The notes under the pieces are model-generated. The model made no database searches. It was not told the DNA's origin and was given only the letters and a program-made list of their open reading frames with translations. A stretch of DNA of 64,000 nucleotides, taken from contig NZ_ARQM01000005.1 of the NCBI RefSeq assembly GCF_000385135.1, positions 1-64,000 on the forward strand, written 5' to 3'. Position 1 is the stretch's first letter. The number at the start of each line of letters is the position of its first letter. This document shows positions 1 through 8,894 of the stretch, one piece after another. The position numbers and the translations under genes were made by a program. The stretch comes from Promicromonospora sukumoe 327MFSha3.1 (GTDB lineage Bacteria > Actinomycetota > Actinomycetes > Actinomycetales > Cellulomonadaceae).

Positions 1-1119
1 TCAGCCGAGGCGCTCACCCGTGGTCGCGGAGAACACGTGCGAGTGGCCGGCCTGGATGGCGACGGAGATGACGTCACCCTTGTCCGGCACACCGCGCGGG
101 TCGATGCGCACGATGACCTGGTTGGTGTCGCCGGCGGAGAGGTCGACGTCGGCGGCGTCGCCCTTGAGCGAGCCGTAGACGAAGGCGTCGGAGCCGAGCT
201 CCTCGACCAGGTTGACCTCGACCTCGAACGAGCCGGAGGTGCCGGACGGGACGACGTCGAGGGCCTCGGGGCGGAAGCCCAGGGTGACCTTGCCGCCGTC
301 GGCCTCGCTGATGGTGGAGGCGATCGAGCGCTCCAGGGGGACGCTGGCCGAACCGACCTTGACGTTGCCCTCCTTGACGTCGAACGTACCGATGTTCATG
401 GCCGGGGAGCCGATGAAGCCGGCGACGAAGACGTTGCTCGGGCGGTCGTACATCTCACGCGGGGTGCCGACCTGCTGCAGGATGCCACCGTTGAGGACCG
501 CGATGCGGTCGCCCATGGTGAGGGCCTCGGTCTGGTCGTGGGTCACGTAGACCGTGGTGACGCCCAGGCGGCGCTGCAGCGACGCGATCTGGGTACGGGT
601 CTGGACGCGGAGCTTGGCGTCGAGGTTCGACAGCGGCTCGTCCATGAGGAACACCTGCGGCTGACGCACGATGGCGCGGCCCATGGCGACACGCTGACGC
701 TGGCCACCCGAGAGGGCCTTCGGCTTGCGGTCGAGGTACTCGGTGAGGTCGAGGATCTTCGCGGCCTCCTCGACCCGCTGGCGGATCTCCGCCTTCGGGG
801 TGCCCGCGATCTTCAGGGCGAAGCCCATGTTGTCCGCCACCGACATGTGCGGGTACAGCGCGTAGTTCTGGAACACCATCGCGATGTCGCGGTCCTTGGG
901 CTGCACGTCGGTGACGTCCCGGTCACCGATGAAGATGTGCCCGCCGTTGACGTCCTCGAGACCCGCGAGCATGCGCAGGGCTGTCGACTTGCCGCTGCCC
1001 GAGGGCCCGACGAGGACGAGGAACTCGCCGTCCTCGACCTCCAGGGTGAAGCCGTTGACCGCCGGGGCCTCCGTGCCCGGGTAGAGACGGGTTGCGTGGT
1101 CAAAGGTGACCGTAGCCAT
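1..1119 (-). CDS. Sugar ABC transporter ATPase, MsiK/UgpC family
   Basis: Cytoplasmic ATPase that powers carbohydrate ABC importers. In 372 residues it shows Walker A GPSGSGKS at about 38-45, a Q-loop FQNYALYPHM near 85, signature LSGGQ near 137, Walker B FLMDEP near 158, and a C-terminal TOBE/regulatory part of about 130 residues typical of the MalK/MsmK/UgpC group. I chose ATG at 1119, which follows GGAGGG; a GTG at 1137 would add six residues. No permease or binding protein adjoins it inside the window, which fits the multitasking MsiK ATPases known from Streptomyces. The three sugar importers in this window lack ATPases, so serving them is inferred. An UgpC-type dedicated role with genes beyond the left edge is possible. 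Confidence 0.93.
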   Translation of the reverse strand: MATVTFDHATRLYPGTEAPAVNGFTLEVEDGEFLVLVGPSGSGKSTALRMLAGLEDVNGGHIFIGDRDVTDVQPKDRDIAMVFQNYALYPHMSVADNMGFALKIAGTPKAEIRQRVEEAAKILDLTEYLDRKPKALSGGQRQRVAMGRAIVRQPQVFLMDEPLSNLDAKLRVQTRTQIASLQRRLGVTTVYVTHDQTEALTMGDRIAVLNGGILQQVGTPREMYDRPSNVFVAGFIGSPAMNIGTFDVKEGNVKVGSASVPLERSIASTISEADGGKVTLGFRPEALDVVPSGTSGSFEVEVNLVEELGSDAFVYGSLKGDAADVDLSAGDTNQVIVRIDPRGVPDKGDVISVAIQAGHSHVFSATTGERLG

Positions 1120-1200
1120 GAGAAAACATCCCTCCACCGGCAGGTACGTGCCGGACGATCCGTTGTGGTCTCACCCGGAAGAGGGTGAGGGGTACTGACG

Positions 1201-1527
1201 TCAGGGCCGGGTGAGGTCCAGCAGGTCGTCGTATCTCGCGTTCCGCGTCAGATAGCCGGAGACGAAGGGGCAGATCGCTGTGACCTTGGCCTGGCGCCCC
1301 CTCAGCTCCTGGAGCACTGCCTCCACCGTCGCCTTGCCGATCCCGTTTCCCCGGCGCGAGTGGACGACCTCGGTGTGCAGGAGGAAGTAGCGATTCGGCG
1401 CGAGCTGTCGGTATCTCACCCAGGAAAGCACCTCACCCGCGCGCACGAGCTCGAACTGACTGTCCGCGATCGAGTCACGGAGCTCCCAGCGGTTCGGGTC
1501 CTGGCTGTCCTTGTCGGTGTCGCTCAT
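1201..1527 (-). CDS. Small GNAT-type N-acetyltransferase
   Basis: 108 residues, the size of the short YjdJ/NATD1-type GNAT proteins. An acetyl-CoA loop RRGNGIGKATVEAVL lies near residues 58-72, followed by a beta-strand and a conserved-looking CPFVSGYL segment. This minimal fold resembles the protein at 33670-34047, which carries RGQGAATQLI and CPIVRTFI in the same places, so the window holds two members. It lies 58 bp downstream of the peroxiredoxin gene on the same strand and is probably cotranscribed. The substrate is unknown. Confidence 0.8.
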   Translation of the reverse strand: MSDTDKDSQDPNRWELRDSIADSQFELVRAGEVLSWVRYRQLAPNRYFLLHTEVVHSRRGNGIGKATVEAVLQELRGRQAKVTAICPFVSGYLTRNARYDDLLDLTRP

Positions 1528-1585
1528 CGCGGTCTCCTGGCTCTCCGGTCTCCTGGCCGCGCGCGGACCGCGCAGCCGTGGCTCA

Positions 1586-2065
1586 TCACCCGGCGGCGTC
1601 GCTCAGGTGGCGGACCAGGCCCAGCACGTCCTCGGGCACGAGCCGGCCGATGGCCCCGCTCGAGTAGACGCTGACGACGACATTCCCGGACGGATCGAGC
1701 AGGAAGCCGGTCGACTGGAGATAGTCGGGCTCGTGATGGACGAAGGCTCCCGTCGCGGCCGCGATCGCATCGGCATCGGCGCTGTGCCCGACGGGGAACG
1801 TCAGACCGTGCCGCCTGATCTGTTCCGCGGTCGTCTCCTCGTCGTCGACGGAGAGCGCCACCACCTTGATCCCCGCCGCCGCGAGACGCTCTCCGGCCCG
1901 TTGGAAGGCACGCAGCTGCGCGTTGCAGTACGGGCACCAGGACCCGCGATAGAAGAGCACGACGCCGAAGCTGCCGGCGAGCGCGTCCGGCAGGGCGATG
2001 GTCTGTCCACCTGGCTGGGTCAGCTTCAGGCTGGGGAACGAGTCGCCGGGACCGAGAAACGGCAT
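1586..2065 (-). CDS. Peroxiredoxin-like AhpC/TSA family protein
   Basis: Thiol-dependent peroxidase of the thioredoxin fold, 159 residues, cytoplasmic. The active site is GSWCPYCNAQL, with Cys44 and Cys47 in a CxxC, preceded by the VVLFYRG strand; the arrangement matches redoxin/AhpC-TSA proteins of the Bcp-like group. ATG at 2065 follows AAGGAG. A promoter-like element GTAAGAC-N18-CTAAC lies about 45-75 bp upstream and is shared with other redox genes here. The GNAT gene downstream is likely in the same transcript. The reductant is probably thioredoxin, by family knowledge only. Confidence 0.85.
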   Translation of the reverse strand: MPFLGPGDSFPSLKLTQPGGQTIALPDALAGSFGVVLFYRGSWCPYCNAQLRAFQRAGERLAAAGIKVVALSVDDEETTAEQIRRHGLTFPVGHSADADAIAAATGAFVHHEPDYLQSTGFLLDPSGNVVVSVYSSGAIGRLVPEDVLGLVRHLSDAAG

Positions 2066-2109
2066 CGCTGTCTCCTTGTGATCTGGTTGGTCGAGCGTCT
2101 GTCAGGTGG

Positions 2110-2139
2110 GTTAGCGACATCGGAGCACCTGTGTCTTAC
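2110..2139 (-). promoter_or_regulatory. Candidate ECF-type promoter of the peroxiredoxin gene
   Basis: Read on the minus strand: GTAAGAC (2139-2133), 18 bp, then CTAAC (2114-2110), about 45 bp before the ATG at 2065. The same two boxes occur upstream of genes at 31209, 31421, 36848 and 37093. The promoter role is inferred. Confidence 0.5.
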
Positions 2140-2208
2140 GTCGTGGTGCGCGTCCGGACCTCGCCGCGGGGAACGACGCGACCGCGCAGGAGGGCCCGTC
2201 GCGTCCCC

Positions 2209-3489
2209 TCAGAAGCCTGCGAGTCCCTGCGGGCTGTTGTACGGGATGGGTGCGCTCGTCATCTCGTCCAGGGAACCGTCGGGACGCACCGCGTAGCCGA
2301 CGAGCTTCGAGGCGTTGCCGTAGATCTGGTACAGGTGAGTGCCCTCGGGGCTGAGCCAGTTGTCGCTCGGCCCGCTGCTCACCGTTCCGTTGAGCGCGCG
2401 GAAGGTCCCGTCACCAGGAACCTTGCGGCTCGCAGGGTCCTGGACCACCGACACGACGTTGCCCTCGATCTTGAACGTGCTGATGGTGCTGTAGCCGAAG
2501 TTGGTGGCGAAGACGAACGTGTCGTCCGGGGACACGGCCAACCAGCACAGTTCGGACGGAGCGCCGGCGCTCGTGTCGATGCGCACCAACGGGCCCGTGG
2601 TGATGTGGCCCGCGGCGTCGATCCGGGCCAGCACGACCCCGTCGCCGACGGCGGCACCGATGACGAGGTGGTCAGGGCGGTCGTGCAGGAATGCCGGGTA
2701 GAAGGGGGACCCGCACCCGGCGTCCTCGAACGACGGCCCGTCAAGGGTGCCGTCCTGGTGCACGGCGAAGACGGCCAGCCCATCCGGGTCGGGGGCGTTG
2801 GAGGCGATCAGCTTCGGTACTCCGTCCGGGCCGTCGACCCACAGGATGGGCGAGCCGTCCGGGTTCGCGGTGGGCAGCTGGTCGAAGGTCGTCCCGACGA
2901 CGAGGAACCTGCCGTCCGGCGAGAGCACCACCGTCGTCGGGATTCGCCCCTGCTTCTCGGCGGTGTCGACCGTGTGGCGTTCGGGTCGCGGCGTCAGGCT
3001 GCCGTCGTCCTCGACGGTCATCGCGCGCAGGTGGTCCGGTCCGAATGAGTGCAGCACGTACAGCGTGCGGCACCCGGGTGCGTACGCCAGGGACTTCGCG
3101 GTGCCACTCGGCCCGTCGACCAGGTTGCCCGTGCGCCGCACGTCGAGCAGCTGCAGCCTGCCGTCGGAGCCGATGCCGAAGCTCGAGACGGAGTTGTCCC
3201 CTCCGTTGGTCGCGAACAGGAGCCCTCGGTCGGGACTGATGATCACGCTCGCGGCGCCCTCGAAGGCGTTGGGGGCGCTCGCCTGGCCGCTGATCGGCTT
3301 GAACACACCCGATCCGGCGCCTCCGGTCAGGGTGCGCTCCAGCTCGTCGAGCGTCCCGTCGGTACGGCGCGCGTAGTGGATGACGGCGTTCCGGACCTCG
3401 TTCGTCTGCAGGTAAAGGTGTCCGGCGGTTGCCGGAGCATCAGGCACGGCGTACGCGGGCGTCATAGACGCCGATTCCTCGGGTGACAT
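2209..3489 (-). CDS. Lactonase-fold beta-propeller protein
   Basis: 426 residues of repeating beta-propeller blades, for example YLQTNEVRNAVIHYARR, GLLFATNGGDNSVSSFGIG, LYVLHSFGPDHLRAMTVE and TFVFATNFGYSTISTFKIE. This is the seven-bladed lactonase/YncE-like architecture found in 6-phosphogluconolactonase of the Pgl type and in many uncharacterised propellers. There is no signal peptide, so it is probably cytoplasmic. ATG at 3489 follows GAGAGGA. It lies in a minus-strand run with the genes at 3571 and 3957. True 6-phosphogluconolactonase activity is not assured, because no pentose-phosphate genes are nearby; another lactone or a structural role is possible. Confidence 0.75.
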   Translation of the reverse strand: MSPEESASMTPAYAVPDAPATAGHLYLQTNEVRNAVIHYARRTDGTLDELERTLTGGAGSGVFKPISGQASAPNAFEGAASVIISPDRGLLFATNGGDNSVSSFGIGSDGRLQLLDVRRTGNLVDGPSGTAKSLAYAPGCRTLYVLHSFGPDHLRAMTVEDDGSLTPRPERHTVDTAEKQGRIPTTVVLSPDGRFLVVGTTFDQLPTANPDGSPILWVDGPDGVPKLIASNAPDPDGLAVFAVHQDGTLDGPSFEDAGCGSPFYPAFLHDRPDHLVIGAAVGDGVVLARIDAAGHITTGPLVRIDTSAGAPSELCWLAVSPDDTFVFATNFGYSTISTFKIEGNVVSVVQDPASRKVPGDGTFRALNGTVSSGPSDNWLSPEGTHLYQIYGNASKLVGYAVRPDGSLDEMTSAPIPYNSPQGLAGF

Positions 3490-3570
3490 GGGTGGTCCTC
3501 TCTTCCTGGCGTGCGGGCTGGTTCTTGCCGCGGCGACGCGGCCGGCCGGCCGGCCCGGTGTGAATGGGTG

Positions 3571-3879
3571 TCACGGGCGAGACGTCCCGTGCTGCTGCCG
3601 CCGGACGGTGAACCCGAGTCCTTCGAGCACCCTGACCGCGCCGGCCCTGCCGCCCTCGAACTCCTCCGGGGCGAGCCGCCGTCCGGTGGCGAGCTCGTAG
3701 GCCGCGCCCAGCAGCGCCTTCGGTGGGTAGGTGCGACCTTCCCGCACCAGCTCGTAGGTCGTGGTCGGGGCGAATCCGTGGACCGCGAAGAACTGGTGGG
3801 GTCCGACTCGGTCGTACTCGGCGGCCGCACGGTCCACGTCGGCCCGTGTCACCGGGGTCCAGTCGATCGCATGTGTCAT
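3571..3879 (-). CDS. Small stand-alone protein resembling the ScoMcrA N-terminal head domain
   Basis: 102 residues, starting at ATG 3879 after AGAGGA. The segment DRVGPHQFFAVHGFAPTTTY, then REGRTYPPKALLGAAY and a closing RVLEGLGFTV, looks like the small N-terminal domain that precedes HNH or other effector domains in ScoMcrA-like type IV restriction proteins. Here it stands alone with no nuclease. It sits 77 bp downstream of an SDR gene and 81 bp upstream of the propeller gene, all on one strand. Function unknown; DNA or protein recognition is an inference from the family resemblance, made from memory without a search. Confidence 0.6.
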   Translation of the reverse strand: MTHAIDWTPVTRADVDRAAAEYDRVGPHQFFAVHGFAPTTTYELVREGRTYPPKALLGAAYELATGRRLAPEEFEGGRAGAVRVLEGLGFTVRRQQHGTSRP

Positions 3880-3956
3880 CGGACGTAGTCCTCTCCCTGG
3901 TGTGTGCCGCTTCGGTCGTCGGGCGGGGCCGAGATCTCCGGCCCCGCCCCGGGTTG

Positions 3957-4730
3957 TCAGCTGCGGCCGGCCATGACACCGCCGTCGACGTCGAGAATCG
4001 TTCCGGTGATCCAGCCGGCGTCGTCGGAGAGCAGGTAGGTGATCGCGGACGCGACGTCCTCGGCGGAGCCCACCCGCCCCAGCGGGTGGAAGCCGTTGAA
4101 GCCCTCGATGGTCTCCTCGATCTTGTCCGCGGGGACGAACGCCTGATAGATCGGCGTCGCGACGACGGCGGGCGCGACGGCGTTCACCCGGATCTGCCGG
4201 GGACCCAGCTCGAGGGCGAGGTTGTGCGTCAGCGCGTGCAGACCGGCCTTGCCCATCGAGTAGGCGGACGACGGGGTCGCGGCCACGGCCTGGTGAGCCC
4301 ACATGCTCCCGATGTTCACGATCGCCCCGCCGCGGTCGGCGGCCACCATGCCGCGGACCACTGTCTGCGTCAGGAAGTAGATGGCTCTGCTCAGCTCGAG
4401 GTATGCGTCGTAGTCGCTCCCGTCGTGGTCGAGGAACGGCTTCGGCACGAAGATGCCGGCGGCGTTGACCAGGAGGGAGGCGTCCGAGTGGTCGGTGGCC
4501 AGCTGGTGCTGCACCTTCGCGACCTGCTCACGGTCTGCGAGGTCCGCCACGATGCCCCACGCCCTGCCGTCGCCGGCGAGGGTCTGTACCGTCTCCTCGA
4601 CCTTTTCCTGGTTCCGGCCGATGATGACCGCCGTACCACCGCCTCGTACGACGTCGATGGCCGTCTGGCGGCCCATCCCGCTGCTGCCGCCGACGACGAC
4701 GAGCTTGCGACCGTCAAATCTGTGCGTCAT
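3957..4730 (-). CDS. SDR family NAD(P)-dependent oxidoreductase
   Basis: Classical short-chain dehydrogenase of 257 residues. Cofactor motif GGSSGMG at 14-20, NAAG near 89, catalytic Ser142, Tyr157 and Lys161 in SAYSMGK, and the usual C-terminal [13 protein letters not shown]. Complete and likely active; substrate unknown. It is the first gene of a minus-strand run (SDR, McrA-head-like protein, propeller) and is divergent from the LAL regulator at 4911, with a 180-bp intergenic region between them, so control by that regulator is plausible. Confidence 0.9.
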   Translation of the reverse strand: MTHRFDGRKLVVVGGSSGMGRQTAIDVVRGGGTAVIIGRNQEKVEETVQTLAGDGRAWGIVADLADREQVAKVQHQLATDHSDASLLVNAAGIFVPKPFLDHDGSDYDAYLELSRAIYFLTQTVVRGMVAADRGGAIVNIGSMWAHQAVAATPSSAYSMGKAGLHALTHNLALELGPRQIRVNAVAPAVVATPIYQAFVPADKIEETIEGFNGFHPLGRVGSAEDVASAITYLLSDDAGWITGTILDVDGGVMAGRS

Positions 4731-4910
4731 GGAACTCTCCCATCGATTCCTGGATCAACCCCTGACAGTGGAGCCACGTGCCTGCTCCTGATGGCACTCT
4801 TGCCGGGGTGGGAATCGTTCGACCCCGGGATCTGCCCAGTCCGGCCCCGGGGGGCGCCGGGCAGACGCCCCCGGGGGCGGAGGTAAGGCCGAGGCGCCGT
4901 CCGGTCACTG

Positions 4911-7763
4911 ATGCCTTGTGACGCTGCACGGCTGGTCCGCATGACCATGGCACCGGACGATCTCGAAGGTGGCGCAGGAGCCGATCGGACCTCCTCCCGC
5001 CTCATCGGGCGTGACGCGGAGTGCGCCCGTCTCGCCCAGCTCCTCACGGACGTGTCCGAGGGAGACGCCTCGGCCCTGTGCTTGTACGGCCGGCGGGGAA
5101 CAGGGAAGAGCGCCCTGCTGGAGGAGACCGTGCGGCACGCCGGAGACTTCCGTGTCCTGCGCGTACGAGGGGTCGAGACCGAACGAGACCTCCCGTACGC
5201 GGGCCTGCACCAGCTGTGCGCACCGCTGATGAGTGAGGCGCACGCGCTGGACCCTCGTCAGCTCGCCGCGCTCGACGCTGCGTTCGGGGAGAGCGCGGTA
5301 CAACCGGTCGACAGGTTCCTCGTGGGTCTCGCGGTGCTGAACCTGCTCGGCCAGATCTCCGTAGCACGGCCGGTGTGCTGCGTCGTCGACGACGCGCACC
5401 TCCTGGACGTCGCCTCCTTGCTGGTCCTGGCCTTTGTCGCTCGACGTCCGAAGGGCGGTGCACGACTGATCCTGTTCTCCGAGGACGAGCAGTACCGCCG
5501 GGCCGAGCTCGAAGACCTGCCCGAGATGCATCTGGGCCCGATCACGCCGGACGACGCACGTCTCGCACTGGCGACCGCGGCGCCGCACGGGACCGACCCC
5601 GAGATCATCGAACGGATCCTGCTCGAGGCACGGGGAAACGCGCGGGCGTTGACCGACGCCTTCGCGGGCACGACGGCTGCCGACCTGGCCGGAGGCTTCG
5701 CAGTTCCGCCCCCACGAGCGGACGGCGGGGGAGCAGACCCCCAGGCACTGCGTGACCTCCAGCGGCTGCCCGACGTCGCACGGCGCCTGTTGCTGGTCGC
5801 CGCGTCCGAGCCGACCGGCAACCCGACGTCCGTGTGGCGAGCGGCGGCCACGCTCGGGATCAGCGTCGGCGCAACGGTCGAGGCCGAGGACCTGCTCGTC
5901 TTCGGGCCACGCGTCCTCTTCAGGCACCCGCACCTACGGGCAACGGTCTATGCCGCGGCCGCACTACCCGAGCGCCGGGCAGTTCATCGGGCGCTCGCCG
6001 AGGCGACGACGAGCGCGTCGGAGGTGGATCGGCGGACCTGGCACCAGGCGCTCGCGACCTCGGGCCTGGACGACCGGGTCGCGGAGCAGCTCGAGCGCGA
6101 CGCCCCCGCTGCACGGGCCCGCGCGGGACTCGCGGCCCACGCCGCGTTCCTGGAGCGGTCCGCGATGCTCAGCACGGATCCGCGGGACAGGGCGCGACGC
6201 GCGTTGACCGCCGCGACCGCGAAACAGCTGGTCGGTGACACGGAGTCCGCTCTGCGCCTCCTGACGGTCGCCCAGATCGCCGCTCCCGACCCGTCACGTG
6301 CGGCCCAGATCACGCTGCAGCGCGCCCGGATCGCGTTCGCCGTGCGACGGGACAGCAGCGCCCCGGCACTGCTGCTGGACGCCGCGGAGCACCTGTCCCG
6401 GCACCGGCCGTACATGGCTCGCCCCGCGTATCTCGAAGCGCTCGTCGCGAGCGCGGCCACGGGGCGCCTGGCCACGACCCCCACGCCCAGCGAGGTGGCG
6501 CGCACGGTGCGCCTCAAGGTGGAAGAGGGATCGACCGAGCCGGTGGACCTGCTGCTCGAGGCACTGGCGAGCAGGCTGCTCGACGGATACAGGTCTGCTG
6601 TGCCGCTGCTGCGCGAGGCAGTCGGGGCAGTCTGCTCGCGGCAGGGTGACCCGGCCGTGGGGGACTGGCTGTGGCTCGCCGGCTTCATGGCCGCCGACCT
6701 CTGGGACGAGCGTGCGTGGGACGCCGTCTGCGCCGGCTGCGAGCAGTACGCGTCCGTAGCAGGCCACCGGGCCAGGGCCGGCTTCCAGAGGCCTGATCAC
6801 GTCCTCGCCCAGAGAGCGCTGGCTGACCTCTACCGTGGCCGCTTCGAGCGTGCGACGACGACACTGACCGGTGCCGGCGGTGCGAACAGAGACGGCGCGG
6901 TCGCGCCCGTCCTGACGCCGTCCGTGCTGATCGCCGCCTGGCGCGGGAGAGCAGACCTGCTCGGCGCCCGGGCGCCGACCGCTCGTCGGTACGCGCGCGA
7001 CCGGGGAGACGAACGAGGCCTGGCGGCGGTGGCCCTGGCGGAGGCGATCTTGTACAACGGTCTTGGACACTACGGACGAGCGGTCGTCGCGGTACGGGAC
7101 GCGGTCGATTCCGACCAGCTCGTGCTCGCGGGCTGGGCGCTCCCCGAGCTGGTCGAGGCAGCGACCCGCAGCAGGCAGCGTGAGGAGGCAGTCGCCGCGC
7201 TCGTCCGGCTCCGCGACAGGACCGGCACCGTGGGCACGGACTGGGGCTCGGGCGTCCACGCGATGTCGGCGGCACTTCTCGCAGACGACCTGGCCGCCGA
7301 GGAGCTCTACGAAGAAGCGGTCGACCGGCTCTCCCGCACCGGGATGCGAGTACACCTGGGGCGCGCGCAGCTCGTCTACGGCGAGTGGCTGCGCCGCCAG
7401 AACCGGCGGGTCGAGGCGCGCGAGCTGCTGCGCGGCGCGACCGACCTCTTCGAGACCATCGGCGCGGACGCGTTTGCCGGCCGTGCCCGCCGCGAGCTGC
7501 TCGCGACGAGCGAGAAGGCGCGACCACGGCGTCCCGGGACCGCCCGCACCCTCACGCCGCAGGAGTATCGGATCGCCCATCTGGCGCGCGACGGGCGCAC
7601 CAACCCGCAGATCGGGGCCGAGCTGTTCATCAGTCCCAGGACTGTCGAGTACCACCTCGGCAACGTCTTCACGAAGCTCGCCATCACGTCGCGTACCGAG
7701 CTGCACCTGGTGCTCGACCGTGCAGCTGCGTCGGTATCCGGCAGGCACGCGACGGGCACGTAA
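4911..7763 (+). CDS. LAL-type LuxR family regulator with AAA ATPase domain
   Basis: Large ATP-binding LuxR regulator (up to 950 residues). An N-terminal AAA module carries Walker A GRRGTGKS at 60-67 and a Walker-B-like VCCVVDDAHLLD; a long helical TPR-like middle follows; the C-terminal LuxR helix-turn-helix runs from LTPQEYRIAHLARDG to ISPRTVEYHLGNVFTKL. ATG 4911, 4941 or 4947 are all possible starts and none has a clear Shine-Dalgarno. It resembles the LAL protein at 8891-11683, sharing YGEWLRR and the same layout. It is flanked by a divergent SDR gene and a downstream SDR-like gene, both candidate targets. The effector is unknown. Confidence 0.9.
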   Translation: MPCDAARLVRMTMAPDDLEGGAGADRTSSRLIGRDAECARLAQLLTDVSEGDASALCLYGRRGTGKSALLEETVRHAGDFRVLRVRGVETERDLPYAGLHQLCAPLMSEAHALDPRQLAALDAAFGESAVQPVDRFLVGLAVLNLLGQISVARPVCCVVDDAHLLDVASLLVLAFVARRPKGGARLILFSEDEQYRRAELEDLPEMHLGPITPDDARLALATAAPHGTDPEIIERILLEARGNARALTDAFAGTTAADLAGGFAVPPPRADGGGADPQALRDLQRLPDVARRLLLVAASEPTGNPTSVWRAAATLGISVGATVEAEDLLVFGPRVLFRHPHLRATVYAAAALPERRAVHRALAEATTSASEVDRRTWHQALATSGLDDRVAEQLERDAPAARARAGLAAHAAFLERSAMLSTDPRDRARRALTAATAKQLVGDTESALRLLTVAQIAAPDPSRAAQITLQRARIAFAVRRDSSAPALLLDAAEHLSRHRPYMARPAYLEALVASAATGRLATTPTPSEVARTVRLKVEEGSTEPVDLLLEALASRLLDGYRSAVPLLREAVGAVCSRQGDPAVGDWLWLAGFMAADLWDERAWDAVCAGCEQYASVAGHRARAGFQRPDHVLAQRALADLYRGRFERATTTLTGAGGANRDGAVAPVLTPSVLIAAWRGRADLLGARAPTARRYARDRGDERGLAAVALAEAILYNGLGHYGRAVVAVRDAVDSDQLVLAGWALPELVEAATRSRQREEAVAALVRLRDRTGTVGTDWGSGVHAMSAALLADDLAAEELYEEAVDRLSRTGMRVHLGRAQLVYGEWLRRQNRRVEARELLRGATDLFETIGADAFAGRARRELLATSEKARPRRPGTARTLTPQEYRIAHLARDGRTNPQIGAELFISPRTVEYHLGNVFTKLAITSRTELHLVLDRAAASVSGRHATGT

Positions 7764-7826
7764 GAACTCCGCGAGCACCGCACACCAATCACCGGTTCAG
7801 ATCTACACGATGGAGGAGCAGGAACC

Positions 7827-8537
7827 GTGAGCACCCTGACCGGCAAGAAGATTCTCGTGATCGGCCGCGGGTCGGGTATCGCCCGTGCCGTGGTGACGGC
7901 AGCGCAGAGCGAGGGCGCGCACGTCGTCGTCGCGGGCCGCGACCCGCACACGCTGCGCGAGGTGTACGGCGCAGAGCTCGCCGTCGAGCCGGTGGATGTG
8001 ACCGACGAGGCGTCGATCGCGGCGCTGGCCGAGCGGCTCGTGACGGTGGACCACGTCGTCACGACCGCATCCGCACGGGCGCGGGGCGCGGTGTCCGAGC
8101 TCGCGCCCGAAACGGTCGCGCTGTCCTTCGCCACGAAGGCGATAGGCCCCATCCTGCTCGCCAAGCACCTCGCGCCCCGGATGCCGGAGGACGGTTCGTT
8201 CGTGCTCTTCTCCGGCGCGACGGCGGTCCGGCCCACCGCCGGGATGCTGGCGGTGGCCGGCACCAACGGCGCCGTCGACTCGATCACGAAGGGGCTGGCG
8301 GTAGAGCTCGCGCCCATCCGGGTGAACGCGATCGCACCCGGAACGGTCGACACCGGTGCCTACGACGGGCTCGGGCCCGAGACCAAAGCCGCACTGTTCG
8401 CCGCTCGGAGCGCGACGAGCCCGGCGCGGCGGGTGGGCACGGCCGACGACATCGCACAGGCGGTGCTCTTCGTGCTCACGGCCACCTTCCTCACCGGCGT
8501 GTCCATCGCCGTGGACGGCGGGGAGACGCTGGTCTGA
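7827..8537 (+). CDS. SDR-fold protein lacking the usual catalytic Tyr and Lys
   Basis: 236 residues with a Rossmann start GRGSGIARAV (residues 13-22) and the closing LTGVSIAVDGG of short-chain dehydrogenases. Ser129 (VLFSGAT) is present, but where YxxxK should follow, the sequence reads LAVAGTNGAVDS, with Val and Asn at the Tyr and Lys positions. It therefore either uses different chemistry, is an atypical reductase subfamily, or binds NAD(P)H as a sensor. ATG 7827 follows GGAG. It lies 63 bp after the LAL gene on the same strand and just ahead of a zinc-binding anti-sigma-like gene. Confidence 0.82.
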   Translation: MSTLTGKKILVIGRGSGIARAVVTAAQSEGAHVVVAGRDPHTLREVYGAELAVEPVDVTDEASIAALAERLVTVDHVVTTASARARGAVSELAPETVALSFATKAIGPILLAKHLAPRMPEDGSFVLFSGATAVRPTAGMLAVAGTNGAVDSITKGLAVELAPIRVNAIAPGTVDTGAYDGLGPETKAALFAARSATSPARRVGTADDIAQAVLFVLTATFLTGVSIAVDGGETLV

Positions 8538-8636
8538 GACCGGTGTGACGAGCCATCGGGCCGCGGTGGGATGCTGGGCCCGGGGCACCGTCCCGCGACT
8601 CGCGGGAGCGACCTACCGGGCCACAGGGGGAGATGC

Positions 8637-8894
8637 GTGGAAGGCGATGCGGGTGTACCGGGGGGTCATTGGCGGGACCTGGAGAGGTACCTACGCCCCG
8701 ACCCTGACGACCCGGGGTGTGACAAGGTCCGGGACCGGTTGGACGTCTACGCGGAGATGTCCGTGCAGGACCAGCGCCCCGCCCTGCGTCATCCCGAGAT
8801 CGCCCGACACCTGGGCGCATGCGTCGCATGCGGCCAGGACCTCGCAGGTATCGTCGCTCTTCTGGCCGATGAACCTGGAGCCACCGGGAGCTAG
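8637..8894 (+). CDS. Small zf-HC2/ZAS-like zinc-binding protein, possible anti-sigma factor
   Basis: 85 residues, starting at GTG 8637 directly after AGGGGGAG; an upstream in-frame ATG at 8571 lacks a ribosome site. Cys28, then 29 residues, His58, and an Hx3Cx2C motif HLGACVAC (Cys62, Cys65) match zinc-containing anti-sigma domains. A paralogue lies at 36600-36848 with identical Cx29Hx3Cx2C spacing and the shared phrase LDVYAE. There is no membrane segment, so it is soluble, as RsrA is. The nearest sigma gene is 3.4 kb away, so the pairing is inferred. Its end overlaps the tail of the convergent LAL gene by 4 bp. Confidence 0.72.
   Translation: MEGDAGVPGGHWRDLERYLRPDPDDPGCDKVRDRLDVYAEMSVQDQRPALRHPEIARHLGACVACGQDLAGIVALLADEPGATGS

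Noticed and set aside
4881-4910. GTAAGGC box before the LAL gene as a member of the redox promoter set
   Set aside because: It has a mismatch in the -35 and no CTAAC-like -10 at 17-18 bp.
7760-7789. GTAAGAA before the SDR-like gene as a redox promoter
   Set aside because: It contains the stop codon of the LAL gene and the -10 position reads ACCAA; not convincing.
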